Assembly (NCBI RefSeq): GCF_002001205.1 | Contig: NZ_MUNZ01000055.1 | Span: forward strand, 1-64,000 | DNA length: 64,000 nucleotides | Direction of reading: 5' to 3' | Source: Hydrogenophaga sp. A37 | Lineage (GTDB): Bacteria; Pseudomonadota; Gammaproteobacteria; Burkholderiales; Burkholderiaceae_C | In this document: piece after piece, positions 53,913 to 61,987 of the stretch | Position numbering within the stretch: position 1 is the stretch's first letter | Layout of the letters: each line of letters begins with the position of its first letter | Translations under genes and position numbers: made by a program | The notes under the pieces: model-generated | The model's database searches: none | What the model was told of the DNA's origin: nothing | Seen by the model: the letters and a program-made list of their open reading frames with translations, nothing else

Positions 53913-55538
53913 TCAGCCGATCACCTTGGTGGCGGTCACGTCCAGCTTGGGAGGGGTTTCAAAGGTGTGGAACGGTGCGGGCGAAGGCACTTCCCACTCC
54001 AGCCCTTCAGCGCCTTCCCAGGGTTTCTGCGATGCCTTGGGTCCCTGACCGCGCATGGCCGGAATCGCCACAGCGATGAAGAAGTACACCTGTGCAAAGC
54101 CAAAGAAGAAGCCTCCCACCGACGCGATGGCGTTGAAGTCGGCGAACTGCATGGGGTAGTCGGCGTAACGACGGGGCATGCCGGCCAAGCCCAGGAAGTG
54201 CATCGGGAAGAAAGTGATGTTGAAGGAAATCATCGACCACCAGAAGTGGATCTTGCCCTTGGTCTCGCTGTACATGACGCCAGTCCACTTGGGCAGCCAG
54301 TAGTAGATGCCGGCAAACATGGCGAACAACGATCCGGCCACCAGCACGTAGTGGAAGTGCGCCACCACGTAGTACGTGTCCTGGAAGTTGATGTCGATCG
54401 GCGCCATGGACAGAATCAGGCCCGTGAAGCCACCGATGGTGAACACGAAGATGAAGCCCACGGCCCACAGCATCGGGGTTTCGAAGGTCATCGAACCCTT
54501 CCACATGGTCGCGATCCAGTTGAAGATCTTCACGCCCGTGGGCACGGCGATCAGCATGGTCGAATACATGAAGAACAGTTGGCCCGTCACCGGCATGCCG
54601 GTGGTGAACATGTGGTGCGCCCACACCACAAAGGACAGGATGGCGATGGAGCCGGTGGCGTACACCATGGAGGCGTAACCAAACAGCTTTTTGCGCGCGA
54701 ACGCGGGGACGACTTGGCTCACGATGCCGAAGGCCGGCAAGATCATGATGTACACCTCGGGGTGGCCGAAGAACCAGAAGATGTGCTGGTACATCACCGG
54801 GTCACCACCACCGGCGGGGTTGAAGAAGCTGGTGCCGAAGTGGCGGTCGGTCAGCGTCATGGTGATGGCGCCGGCCAGCACGGGCATCACGGCGATCAGC
54901 AGGTAGGCGGTGATGAGCCAGGTCCAGCAGAACATCGGCATCTTCATCAGTGTCATGCCAGGCGCGCGCATGTTGAGGATGGTCACGATGATGTTGATCG
55001 AACCCATGATGGAAGACGCGCCCAGGATGTGCATCGCGAAGATGCCGGCGTCCATCGAAGGGCCCATCTGCAGGGTCAGCGGTGCATACAGCGTCCAGCC
55101 GGCAGCGGGGGCGCCGCCGGGCATGAAGAACGACGACACCAGCATCAGCGCGGCCGGGATCATCAGCCAGAAGCTGAAGTTGTTCATGCGCGCGAACGCC
55201 ATGTCACCGGCACCGATTTGCAGCGGGATCATCCAGTTCGCGAAGCCCACGAAGGCCGGCATGATGGCGCCGAACACCATGATCAGTCCGTGCATGGTGG
55301 TGAGCTGGTTGAACAGCTCGGGGTTGACCAGTTGCAGGCCCGGCTGGAACAGTTCGGCGCGGATCAGCAGCGCGAGCACGCCGCCCACCATGAGCATGGT
55401 GAAGGCGAACAGCAAGTACAGCGTGCCGATGTCTTTGTGGTTGGTGGCATAGACCCATCGGCGCCACCCTGCGGGAGCGTGGTGATCGTGGTGGTCGTCG
55501 TGCGCGTGAGCGTCATGGGGGTCGAGTACTGCACTCAT
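53913..55538 (-). CDS. ctaD: Cytochrome c oxidase subunit I
   Basis: The 541-residue catalytic subunit has twelve helices. Haem a and a3/CuB ligands lie in MHGLIMVFGAIMP, FWFFGHPEVYIMILPAFG (the cross-linked His-Tyr), VWAHHMFTTGMP and VAHFHYVLVAGS. The K- and D-channel regions look complete. A His/Asp-rich N-terminus (HDAHAHDDHHDHHAPAG) is unusual and could bind metal. AAGGAAACG precedes two adjacent ATGs at 55541 and 55538. Confidence 0.98.
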   Translation of the reverse strand: MSAVLDPHDAHAHDDHHDHHAPAGWRRWVYATNHKDIGTLYLLFAFTMLMVGGVLALLIRAELFQPGLQLVNPELFNQLTTMHGLIMVFGAIMPAFVGFANWMIPLQIGAGDMAFARMNNFSFWLMIPAALMLVSSFFMPGGAPAAGWTLYAPLTLQMGPSMDAGIFAMHILGASSIMGSINIIVTILNMRAPGMTLMKMPMFCWTWLITAYLLIAVMPVLAGAITMTLTDRHFGTSFFNPAGGGDPVMYQHIFWFFGHPEVYIMILPAFGIVSQVVPAFARKKLFGYASMVYATGSIAILSFVVWAHHMFTTGMPVTGQLFFMYSTMLIAVPTGVKIFNWIATMWKGSMTFETPMLWAVGFIFVFTIGGFTGLILSMAPIDINFQDTYYVVAHFHYVLVAGSLFAMFAGIYYWLPKWTGVMYSETKGKIHFWWSMISFNITFFPMHFLGLAGMPRRYADYPMQFADFNAIASVGGFFFGFAQVYFFIAVAIPAMRGQGPKASQKPWEGAEGLEWEVPSPAPFHTFETPPKLDVTATKVIG

Positions 55539-55579
55539 CATCGTTTCCTTTGGAATTCAAATAGCTAACAGTGCCCGGC

Positions 55580-56779
55580 TCACTTGCGCGCAGCCACCAC
55601 TTCGGCAGGCTGCACGATTTGTTCGGTTTTGTTGGACCAGTTGTTCTTGGTGTAAGTGATCACGGCAGCGATCTCGGTGTCGGACAGCTGCTTCCATGCA
55701 GGCATCGCACCGTTGTTTTGACCATTGAGGAGGACCGCAATCTGCTTGGACTTGTCGGCGTCGAGCACCACGGCAGAGCCATCCAGCGGCTTGATGGGGC
55801 CAGCGCCCTTGCCGTTGGCCTGATGGCAAGCAGCGCAGTTGGCGGCGTACACCGACTCGCCGCGCTTGGACAGATCGGCCAGGGTCCACACCTTGGAGGG
55901 ATCGTCGGCCAGCGCTGCCATCTTCTTGTTCTCGCCGTCCACCCACTTGGTGTAGTCCTCGGCCGACACCACTTTCACGTGGATGGGCATGTAGGCGTGC
56001 TCCTTGCCACACAGCTCGGCACATTGACCGTAGAAATCACCGGTTTTCTCGGCACGGAACCAGGTGTCGCGCACGAAGCCGGGAATCGCATCCTGCTTGA
56101 TGCCAAAGGCCGGCACCATGAAAGCGTGGATCACATCGTTGGCTGTGGTGATGATGCGCACCTTTTTTCCCACGGGCACCACCATCGGGTTGTCCACCTT
56201 GAGCAGGTAGTCGTCGGTGGCGGGCGGGTTGCCGCTGTTGGACATTTCGCGGTGGCTCACGTCGAGCGTTGAGAGGAAACCAATGCCCTCGCCCTCGCCT
56301 TTGATGTAGTCATAGCCCCACTTCCACTGCATGCCAGTGGCCTTGATGGTGATGTCGCTGTTGGTGGTGTCCTTCTGGGCCACCAGCACCTTGGTGGCCG
56401 GCAGGGCCATGCCGATCACAATGAGCAGCGGGACGATGGTCCAACCGAGTTCGACCCAGATCGGCTCGGGCAACACCTGCGCCTTGTGGCCGACAGACTT
56501 GCGGTGCTTGACGATGGAATAGAACATCACCCCGAACACAATCACAAAGATCACGGTGCAGATGATCATCATGAACCAGTGCAACCAGTGCTGCTCTTCT
56601 GCGATCTTGGTGGCAGCGGGGGCGAAATTGAGCTGATTGACCGCCGGTCCACCGGGCAGATCGTTCACTGCATGCGCCGCTTCGGTCACCCAGACCGCAG
56701 AGCCGAGGGTCAGCGATGCGGCCGATGTGCGCAAGCCACCCAGTCGATCAAGCAAGGAATCACCCGTCTGTTTTGTCAT
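55580..56779 (-). CDS. coxB: Cytochrome c oxidase subunit II with fused cytochrome c domain
   Basis: The 399-residue protein has a signal, two membrane helices and the CuA domain (GQCAELCGKEHAYMPIHV with the Cys, His and Met ligands). A C-terminal class I cytochrome c domain follows, with CAACH near residue 320 and a likely Met ligand in GAMPAWKQL. This is the caa3-type fusion, which lets the oxidase take electrons from soluble or membrane cytochromes through its own haem c. First gene of the operon; a perfect FNR-type box lies 30 bases upstream. Confidence 0.97.
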   Translation of the reverse strand: MTKQTGDSLLDRLGGLRTSAASLTLGSAVWVTEAAHAVNDLPGGPAVNQLNFAPAATKIAEEQHWLHWFMMIICTVIFVIVFGVMFYSIVKHRKSVGHKAQVLPEPIWVELGWTIVPLLIVIGMALPATKVLVAQKDTTNSDITIKATGMQWKWGYDYIKGEGEGIGFLSTLDVSHREMSNSGNPPATDDYLLKVDNPMVVPVGKKVRIITTANDVIHAFMVPAFGIKQDAIPGFVRDTWFRAEKTGDFYGQCAELCGKEHAYMPIHVKVVSAEDYTKWVDGENKKMAALADDPSKVWTLADLSKRGESVYAANCAACHQANGKGAGPIKPLDGSAVVLDADKSKQIAVLLNGQNNGAMPAWKQLSDTEIAAVITYTKNNWSNKTEQIVQPAEVVAARK

Positions 56780-56808
56780 ACTCACGTTTATCGCCTCAAA
56801 TATAAGTA

Positions 56809-56822
56809 TTGATTTATATCAA
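56809..56822. promoter_or_regulatory. Perfect FNR/ANR-type box upstream of coxB
   Basis: TTGATTTATATCAA matches the TTGAT-N4-ATCAA consensus exactly. Its near edge is 30 bases before the coxB start codon, a position from which an oxygen-sensing FNR/ANR protein would block transcription. It would lower aa3 oxidase when oxygen falls. Confidence 0.65.
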
Positions 56823-57146
56823 TGCTGATTAGAACAAAATTTCCGGGGACCGCCCACTCAGGGAATACCCAACACCCACTCAAACACGCTTCAGCGCAAG
56901 CCTCTGTTCACCGGCCAGCCGAGGACGTTGACCGGGATGACCGGCGACTCCAAGGCTGAAAGCGCCACGCCATCCAGCGCCCTGGATCCAGAACGATCCG
57001 GCAGCTGTCAGAACCAGCGCGCACAACAAACGAGCGTTGAGTCGCAGGATCCAATGCGCGCAGTCCCGGTTCTTGCCGCCCGAAAAACGTGGGCCAGACA
57101 GCCACACAGAGGCGAACAGATGTGGCGAAAAAATCGCCAAAACGGT

Positions 57147-57160
57147 TTGATTTATGTCAA
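57147..57160. promoter_or_regulatory. Second FNR-like box
   Basis: TTGATTTATGTCAA differs from the FNR consensus at one base (G for A). It lies 325 bases from the first box, past the end of the methyltransferase gene. It could serve a distal cox promoter or be fortuitous. Confidence 0.45.
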
Positions 57161-57228
57161 TTGTAGCTGTCGGAAACAGCGATTTGACTGACGAGACCCG
57201 GTGCTTGCCGTGCCAGGAGGCGTCCAGC

Positions 57229-58113
57229 TCAGGTGCGCCGCCCGCGCAACATGGCGCGCATCTCATCCATCGACACCGACTGGCTGTCACCCCGCTGTGG
57301 GCGAGGAGCCGCTTTGAATGCATGGCCATAGATGACCTCAAACGTCAGCAGCAAGCGGCCGTCTTCAGACCTCGGTAAGCCTTGATCAATGGCACGCTCC
57401 AACTCTTGCCGCCAGGCCCGTCCTCGAAGTGCACCGAAGCGGGCAACGTTGAGGTTGCGCCCGAGTGATCGAAGCTCGTTCAGCAAGGAGGGGGCGCCAC
57501 TGTAGGACAGCGAGATGCGTTCCATGTCCATCACGGGCTCAGCAAAACCGTTGTGCACCAGCATGTCGCCCCAGTCATGCATGTCGGTGAAGGCGTGCGT
57601 GGGCTCGGGCCAACCGACCCGCGCATAGACCGCACGCAACTCTCGAAGACTGTCGGGGCCCAGACAGGAGAACATCAGAAAACCATCGGTCTGTATCTGC
57701 CGATGCCATTGCCGAAGCAAGGGTTGCGGGCGTGCCACCTGATGCAAAGCCATGTTGGCCCACAGCATCGCGACCTGCGTGTCTGCACCGGCGGCCGATG
57801 GACCGTGGCCACGCCCCCATTGCAGGGGATTCCAGGTGCGTCGGGACGACTCCTTGGTCGCCGCCAGCGCTTGAGGCATGTCGTGCGCTTCCACATGGCA
57901 ACGGGCTGCGGGGAGCCGCTCCACCAGACTGCGATGGGTCTGCAGGCCACCGAGCACCGGCTCCCAATGCAGCCAGCTGGAGGGCGGATCTCGAAACCAT
58001 TGCAGCCTGTCGATCATGCGGCGCGCCACCTCTTCATGCAGCCAGGGGCTCTGATCGCGAGGGCGGGTCAACCAGCGCTGCGCGGCCACGGGGTCGAGGC
58101 CGGGCACAGGCAT
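57229..58113 (-). CDS. BioC-like methyltransferase
   Basis: The 294-residue protein resembles the BioC/malonyl-ACP methyltransferase group: ARRMIDRLQWFRDPPSSWLH near the start, GFLMFSCLGPDSLRELR and DMHDWGDMLVHNGFAEPVMD. The glycine-rich SAM loop is weak (WEPVLGGLQTH). No biotin genes are next to it, so a biotin role is not certain. The start at 58113 (MPVPGLDPVAAQRW) is the best match; the frame is open further toward comF. Confidence 0.75.
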   Translation of the reverse strand: MPVPGLDPVAAQRWLTRPRDQSPWLHEEVARRMIDRLQWFRDPPSSWLHWEPVLGGLQTHRSLVERLPAARCHVEAHDMPQALAATKESSRRTWNPLQWGRGHGPSAAGADTQVAMLWANMALHQVARPQPLLRQWHRQIQTDGFLMFSCLGPDSLRELRAVYARVGWPEPTHAFTDMHDWGDMLVHNGFAEPVMDMERISLSYSGAPSLLNELRSLGRNLNVARFGALRGRAWRQELERAIDQGLPRSEDGRLLLTFEVIYGHAFKAAPRPQRGDSQSVSMDEMRAMLRGRRT

Positions 58114-58172
58114 GTCTTCGGGTTCGTGGTTCAACGGGAATGCAGATGGACGTGAAGGCCCTTTCGGGGCTG

Positions 58173-58192
58173 GGCGCCAGTATATTGGCGCC
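58173..58192. promoter_or_regulatory. Palindrome at comF start
   Basis: GGCGCCA and TGGCGCC form an inverted repeat around GTATAT. The centre overlaps a TATATT -10-like box whose end is nine bases from the comF ATG, so a protein bound here would block comF. Confidence 0.45.
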
Positions 58193-58195
58193 ACC

Positions 58196-58915
58196 ATGAC
58201 CCACGCACACACGCCATTTGAACGAGTGCCATCGCTCCCTGGCACCTGCCAGGTGTGCGGTCGGTGGCCAGCGCAGCCCGTGTGTTCTGCCTGCATGCTG
58301 CGCTTTGCGCAACAGGTCCCGCGATGCCAGGTGTGTGCGTGCCCGGTACCAACCGGCTTGGGGTTTTGTGGGCGTTGTCTGGCCAGTGCGCAACCGCCGT
58401 TGATCCGTCGTTGCGTCGCGGCGGTGGACTATGGCTACCCGTGGGACGCGCTGATCGCGCGGTTCAAGTTCCGGGGGGAACCCGGCTGGGCCGCCGTGCT
58501 GGCCGAGCCGATGCTGGAGCAGGCCTTGGCCCACGATCTGCTGCATGCCAACGTGCTCCTGGTGCCCATTCCCGTGACATCCAACCGCTTGGCCGAGCGC
58601 GGGTACAACCAGGCTTGGGAACTCACCAAGGTGTTGCGGCGCCGCACCGGCCGGGCCGCACTGGCCGACGCGCTGGTGCGCGTGATCCACGCCCCAGATC
58701 AGCACCAGTTGTCGAAGGCACAGCGGCTGAACAACCTGCGCGGTGCTTTCGCGGCCCACCCCGATCACGTCCCACGCTTGGCAGGTGCGCACGTGGTGCT
58801 CGTGGACGATGTGCGCACCACGGGCGCCACGTTGAACAGCGCGGCGCTGGCCCTGCAACAGGTGGGCGTGGCCGACATCGCTGCGCTGGTGCTCGCGCGC
58901 ACGCCGTCGGATTGA
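58196..58915 (+). CDS. comF: ComF family phosphoribosyltransferase-like protein
   Basis: The 239-residue protein has two zinc-binding cysteine clusters (CQVCGRWPAQPVCSAC and CQVCACPVPTGLGFCGRC). The phosphoribosyltransferase domain has the PRPP loop VVLVDDVRTTGATLN. ComF proteins take part in DNA uptake or recycling of DNA products in competent bacteria; the precise reaction is unknown. It is divergent from the BioC-like gene, and no Shine-Dalgarno is visible before its ATG. Confidence 0.92.
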   Translation: MTHAHTPFERVPSLPGTCQVCGRWPAQPVCSACMLRFAQQVPRCQVCACPVPTGLGFCGRCLASAQPPLIRRCVAAVDYGYPWDALIARFKFRGEPGWAAVLAEPMLEQALAHDLLHANVLLVPIPVTSNRLAERGYNQAWELTKVLRRRTGRAALADALVRVIHAPDQHQLSKAQRLNNLRGAFAAHPDHVPRLAGAHVVLVDDVRTTGATLNSAALALQQVGVADIAALVLARTPSD

Positions 58916-59044
58916 ATTGAATTCAGCGCCCGGCGCTCGGTACATCGCTGTCAGCAAACAATGCGCTTATCATCGCGGCGTCGCAGGGGGACCACCACAG
59001 CGCCAGACCACTGGCTGACACGTTCTTCCCGCGCCTTCCACCCC

Positions 59045-59518
59045 ATGTACCGCATTGTTCTGGTTGCACCACAGATCCCTCCCAACACCGGGAACGTGAT
59101 TCGCCTGTGCGCCAACACCGGTTGTGATCTGCACCTCATCGAACCGCTGGGTTTTTCCATGGACGATAAGCAGATGCGACGTGCCGGCCTCGATTACCAC
59201 GAATACGCTCGCGTGCAGCGCCACACCAACTGGTCCGCCTTCATTGAAGCCGAACAGCCCGACCCGCACCGGATGTACGCCATGACCACCCGAGGCCAGG
59301 GCAATGCCTACGGACAGCGTTATATGCCCGGCGACTGGCTGGTCTTTGGATCGGAGACGGATGGCCTGCCGGGCGAGGTGCGCGAACACATCCCCACCAA
59401 ACAGCATCTGCGCTTGCCCATGCTGGATGGCCAGCGCAGTCTGAACCTGTCCAATGCCGTGGCGGTGCTCGTCTACGAAGCCTGGCGGCAACAGAGCTTT
59501 GGGGCGGCACAACCGTGA
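59045..59518 (+). CDS. trmL: tRNA (cytidine/uridine-2'-O-)-methyltransferase TrmL
   Basis: The 157-residue SPOUT enzyme methylates the wobble ribose of tRNA-Leu isoacceptors. It has MYRIVLVAPQIPPNTGNVIR, ANTGCDLHLIEPLGF, the knot region LVFGSETDGLP and MLDGQRSLNLSNAVAV. The start at 59045 follows the family; the earlier frame is not coding. Its known substrate tRNA-Leu(CAA) is encoded in this window, but the genes are not linked. Confidence 0.94.
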   Translation: MYRIVLVAPQIPPNTGNVIRLCANTGCDLHLIEPLGFSMDDKQMRRAGLDYHEYARVQRHTNWSAFIEAEQPDPHRMYAMTTRGQGNAYGQRYMPGDWLVFGSETDGLPGEVREHIPTKQHLRLPMLDGQRSLNLSNAVAVLVYEAWRQQSFGAAQP

Positions 59519-59666
59519 TGCAGTTCACCAAAGAGCGAAGGTACCCACCTTCCATGGACCTCACACTGGGCCACACAATACGGCACTGCCATCGCCCACT
59601 GCGATGCATCACAGCCTGCCCATGCCACCGACTCGATTTTTCCCATCAGGCATCCCGGAGATTCGT

Positions 59667-59990
59667 TTGATTCTGACACTCACCAGACTTATCAAGGGCA
59701 AATTGGCGCCACGCAAACCCGCGGGTCCAGCGGCCAGCCTGAAAGACCTTCAAGCCATTCGCACCGCTCTGCTGCAATGCTTGAACGATTGCGACAGCGC
59801 GCAGGCGCAACGCTTGCGGGGCAAGATCTCCCAAGCGAAAACGGCCCAAGAACTCTGGATGTTGCGCAACGACGCCTATCAACTCATCTCGCAACAAACC
59901 AGCCAGACGGTCGCCGCCGAACGCATCAACAACCTGATCTCGGTGTTTGACGGTTGGCTCGAACCCCGCCAACTCGTGCGCATCAAATAG
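59667..59990 (+). CDS. Small helical hypothetical protein
   Basis: From a TTG at 59667 with CCGGAG six bases upstream the protein has 107 residues; ATGs at 59604 and 59622 would give longer forms without a ribosome site. The sequence has a basic start (LTRLIKGKLAPRKPAG), then amphipathic helices (LKDLQAIRTALLQCLNDCDS, AKTAQELWMLRNDAYQLISQ). I do not recognise the family. Codon use is normal for the genome, so it is probably real. Confidence 0.6.
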   Translation: MILTLTRLIKGKLAPRKPAGPAASLKDLQAIRTALLQCLNDCDSAQAQRLRGKISQAKTAQELWMLRNDAYQLISQQTSQTVAAERINNLISVFDGWLEPRQLVRIK

Positions 59991-60008
59991 GCAGAGCCCC
60001 TTGATCGC

Positions 60009-60464
60009 TCAAGGGTAGCTGCGCACCAGCGCCTCGGCGATACACACCGGTTTGTCCACCCCTTCTCGCTCGACCGAAACGCCCCAGGTCATCTGAAAAC
60101 CGTGGTGCTCGATCGGCATGGCCGCCATCAGGGTCATGCGCGCGCGCAGCCGGCTGCCCACCGGAACAGGGGCCGTGAAACGCACCTTGTTCAATCCGTA
60201 GTTCACGCCCATGCCCGACTGACGGATGTCAAACGCGGTGTCGAAGAACACGGGAATCAGGGACAAGGTCAGGAAGCCATGCGCGATCGGCGACCCAAAA
60301 GGGCCCGCCTTGGCGCGCTCCACGTCCACATGGATCCACTGGTGATCGCCGGTCGCATCGGCAAAACGGTTGACCTGGTCCTGCGTCACGGTGATCCAGT
60401 CGCTCACGGCGACCTCTTCACCCACGCAAGCCACCAGATCGTTCAATGTGTCAAAACTTCTCAT
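60009..60464 (-). CDS. MaoC-like hot-dog dehydratase
   Basis: The 151-residue protein has the (R)-hydratase signature FADATGDHQWIHVD, with the catalytic Asp and His, and SPIAHGFLTLSLIP. It would hydrate enoyl-CoA esters in fatty-acid or polyhydroxyalkanoate metabolism. It stands alone, converging on the small hypothetical gene. Confidence 0.93.
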   Translation of the reverse strand: MRSFDTLNDLVACVGEEVAVSDWITVTQDQVNRFADATGDHQWIHVDVERAKAGPFGSPIAHGFLTLSLIPVFFDTAFDIRQSGMGVNYGLNKVRFTAPVPVGSRLRARMTLMAAMPIEHHGFQMTWGVSVEREGVDKPVCIAEALVRSYP

Positions 60465-60537
60465 GGTCGCCGACTCTAGCCGGCCCAGCCAGGCATCGCT
60501 GTCGGCACCGCGACAACCTGCACAACGCGCCGCACGG

Positions 60538-61155
60538 TCAGCGTTCCAGCCAGTCGCAGATGCCCTGCCACTGCTCCAGATCTTTCTCTACCCGGCTGGG
60601 GGCCACGTCGAACAGCGTCAGGCCGCGCGCTGCGAGGTGGATGTAGTTCTGCGTGTCGCGCAGGAACCCCAGCACCGGCAAGCCCAGGCCACCCACGAAC
60701 TCGTGCAGCTTCTCGGCCGCAATGGTGCGCGCGTCCACGCGCATGCCGACGATGCCCACCTCCAGCTTGTCAGCCCGCCGTGACTCGGCCAGCTCGTCCA
60801 GAAACGCCCGCGTGGCATAGATGTCGAAGATGCTGGGTTGCAGGGGCACCAGCACCTTGTCGGCCAGCTTGAGCGCATCCTTGAAAAGACCACCGTGCAA
60901 GCCCGCCGGCGTGTCCAGCACCACATGGCTGATGCCTTTGGGCGGTCGGGCAATCTGATCGCCCGAGATGTCCCAAGTCTGGATGGGTCGGGCAGCTGGA
61001 GGGCGCAGACGCAGCCACAACGCCGAGGACTGCTGGCGATCGGCATCACCCAGCATCACCGAATGCCCCCGGCTCGCGAAGAAACCGGCCACATTGGTCG
61101 ACAGGGTGGACTTGCCCACACCCCCTTTGGGATTCGCGATCACCACCACCGGCAT
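60538..61155 (-). CDS. Orphan ParA-family ATPase
   Basis: The 205-residue protein has the deviant Walker A motif NPKGGVGKSTLS at about 9-20, the Walker A' region LGDADRQQSS and Walker B VVLDTPAGLHG. There is no ParB gene or visible parS near it. Orphan ParA/MinD-like proteins position other cargoes such as chemoreceptor or pilus clusters; the cargo here is unknown. The start at 61155 (MPVVVIANPKGG) is the family start. Confidence 0.9.
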   Translation of the reverse strand: MPVVVIANPKGGVGKSTLSTNVAGFFASRGHSVMLGDADRQQSSALWLRLRPPAARPIQTWDISGDQIARPPKGISHVVLDTPAGLHGGLFKDALKLADKVLVPLQPSIFDIYATRAFLDELAESRRADKLEVGIVGMRVDARTIAAEKLHEFVGGLGLPVLGFLRDTQNYIHLAARGLTLFDVAPSRVEKDLEQWQGICDWLER

Positions 61156-61188
61156 ATCCAGCCTCCTTGGCCGCAAGACAAACGGCTG

Positions 61189-61944
61189 CTATGTTAACGG
61201 CCAGCTGTCCCAGACCAGCTTGACCCCGGTCAGGAACATGCCGGTATACACCAGCCGATAGAACCACACAGGGTCAATGCGGTGCGCGATGCGCACACCC
61301 ACCCAGACGCCGACGGGCGCGAACGGCAACAGCGCCAGCGAGGTCGTCATGTTGCGCCAGTCCAGCAAGCCCAGCCAGGCGTAGGGAATCCACTTGGCGA
61401 TATTGATGAAGAAAAAGAAGAACGCCATCGTGCCGGTGAACAGCACAGGTTTGAGCCGCAAGGGAATGACGTAGGCGTTGATCGGCGGACCTCCCGCGTG
61501 CGCAATGAAGCTGGTGAACCCCGAGGTCGTGGTCAGCAGCGCACCCAGCCACCGTGGTGGAGGCGGGCTGTCGGGCTTGGGCGGAAACAGCAGGCGCTGC
61601 GCGAGAAACAACAGGGTGAAACCGCCGACGATACCCGCCACCACCTTCGGGTCCAGCACCTTGAACAACAGCGTGCCGATCACGATGCCGAGCAGGCCGA
61701 AGGGCAACAGAAAACGCAACAACGTGCGGTCCACGTTGTTTCGAAACGCAGCCATGCCCAGCAGATCCATGAGCAGCAACACCGGCATCAGGATGGCTGC
61801 GGCCTGTGGCACCGTGACCGCCAGCGCCATCATCGGCACGGCGAGGGAACCGAAACCGGCCCCAAAGCCGCTCTTGCTCACGCCCAGGAGCAAGACCGCT
61901 GGAATCGCCACGGCGTAGAAAAAAGGATCGGTGATCAGTGGCAC
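61189..61944 (-). CDS. TauE/SafE family sulfite/organic-anion exporter
   Basis: The 251-residue membrane protein has about eight helices and the two family repeats around GVSKSGFGAGFGSLAVPMMA and TSGFTSFIAHAGGPPINAY. It exports sulfite, sulfoacetate or similar anions. It lies 33 bases upstream of parA on the same strand and 43 from the thiolase. Confidence 0.9.
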   Translation of the reverse strand: MPLITDPFFYAVAIPAVLLLGVSKSGFGAGFGSLAVPMMALAVTVPQAAAILMPVLLLMDLLGMAAFRNNVDRTLLRFLLPFGLLGIVIGTLLFKVLDPKVVAGIVGGFTLLFLAQRLLFPPKPDSPPPPRWLGALLTTTSGFTSFIAHAGGPPINAYVIPLRLKPVLFTGTMAFFFFFINIAKWIPYAWLGLLDWRNMTTSLALLPFAPVGVWVGVRIAHRIDPVWFYRLVYTGMFLTGVKLVWDSWPLT

Positions 61945-61987
61945 GGCACAGCCCGCTCGGTGCTCACCCGCACAGGCCGGAGGACCC

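Larger units (their letters stand above)
56780..57228. other. Regulatory gap upstream of coxB, no gene recognised
   Basis: This 449-base stretch carries two FNR-like boxes and an AT-rich patch around 56800-56840. A small GGCGAaaaaaTCGCC hairpin lies at about 57124-57138. Short open frames exist on both strands but none has a family resemblance or start context. It most likely contains the cox promoter region. Confidence 0.6.

Noticed and set aside
53700-55568. 622-residue plus-strand frame opposite ctaD
   Set aside because: Asp/His/Gly-rich antisense shadow of the oxidase subunit I gene.
60538-61155. ParA as part of a plasmid or partition locus
   Set aside because: No ParB, no clustered parS-like repeats and the neighbours are chromosomal metabolic genes.
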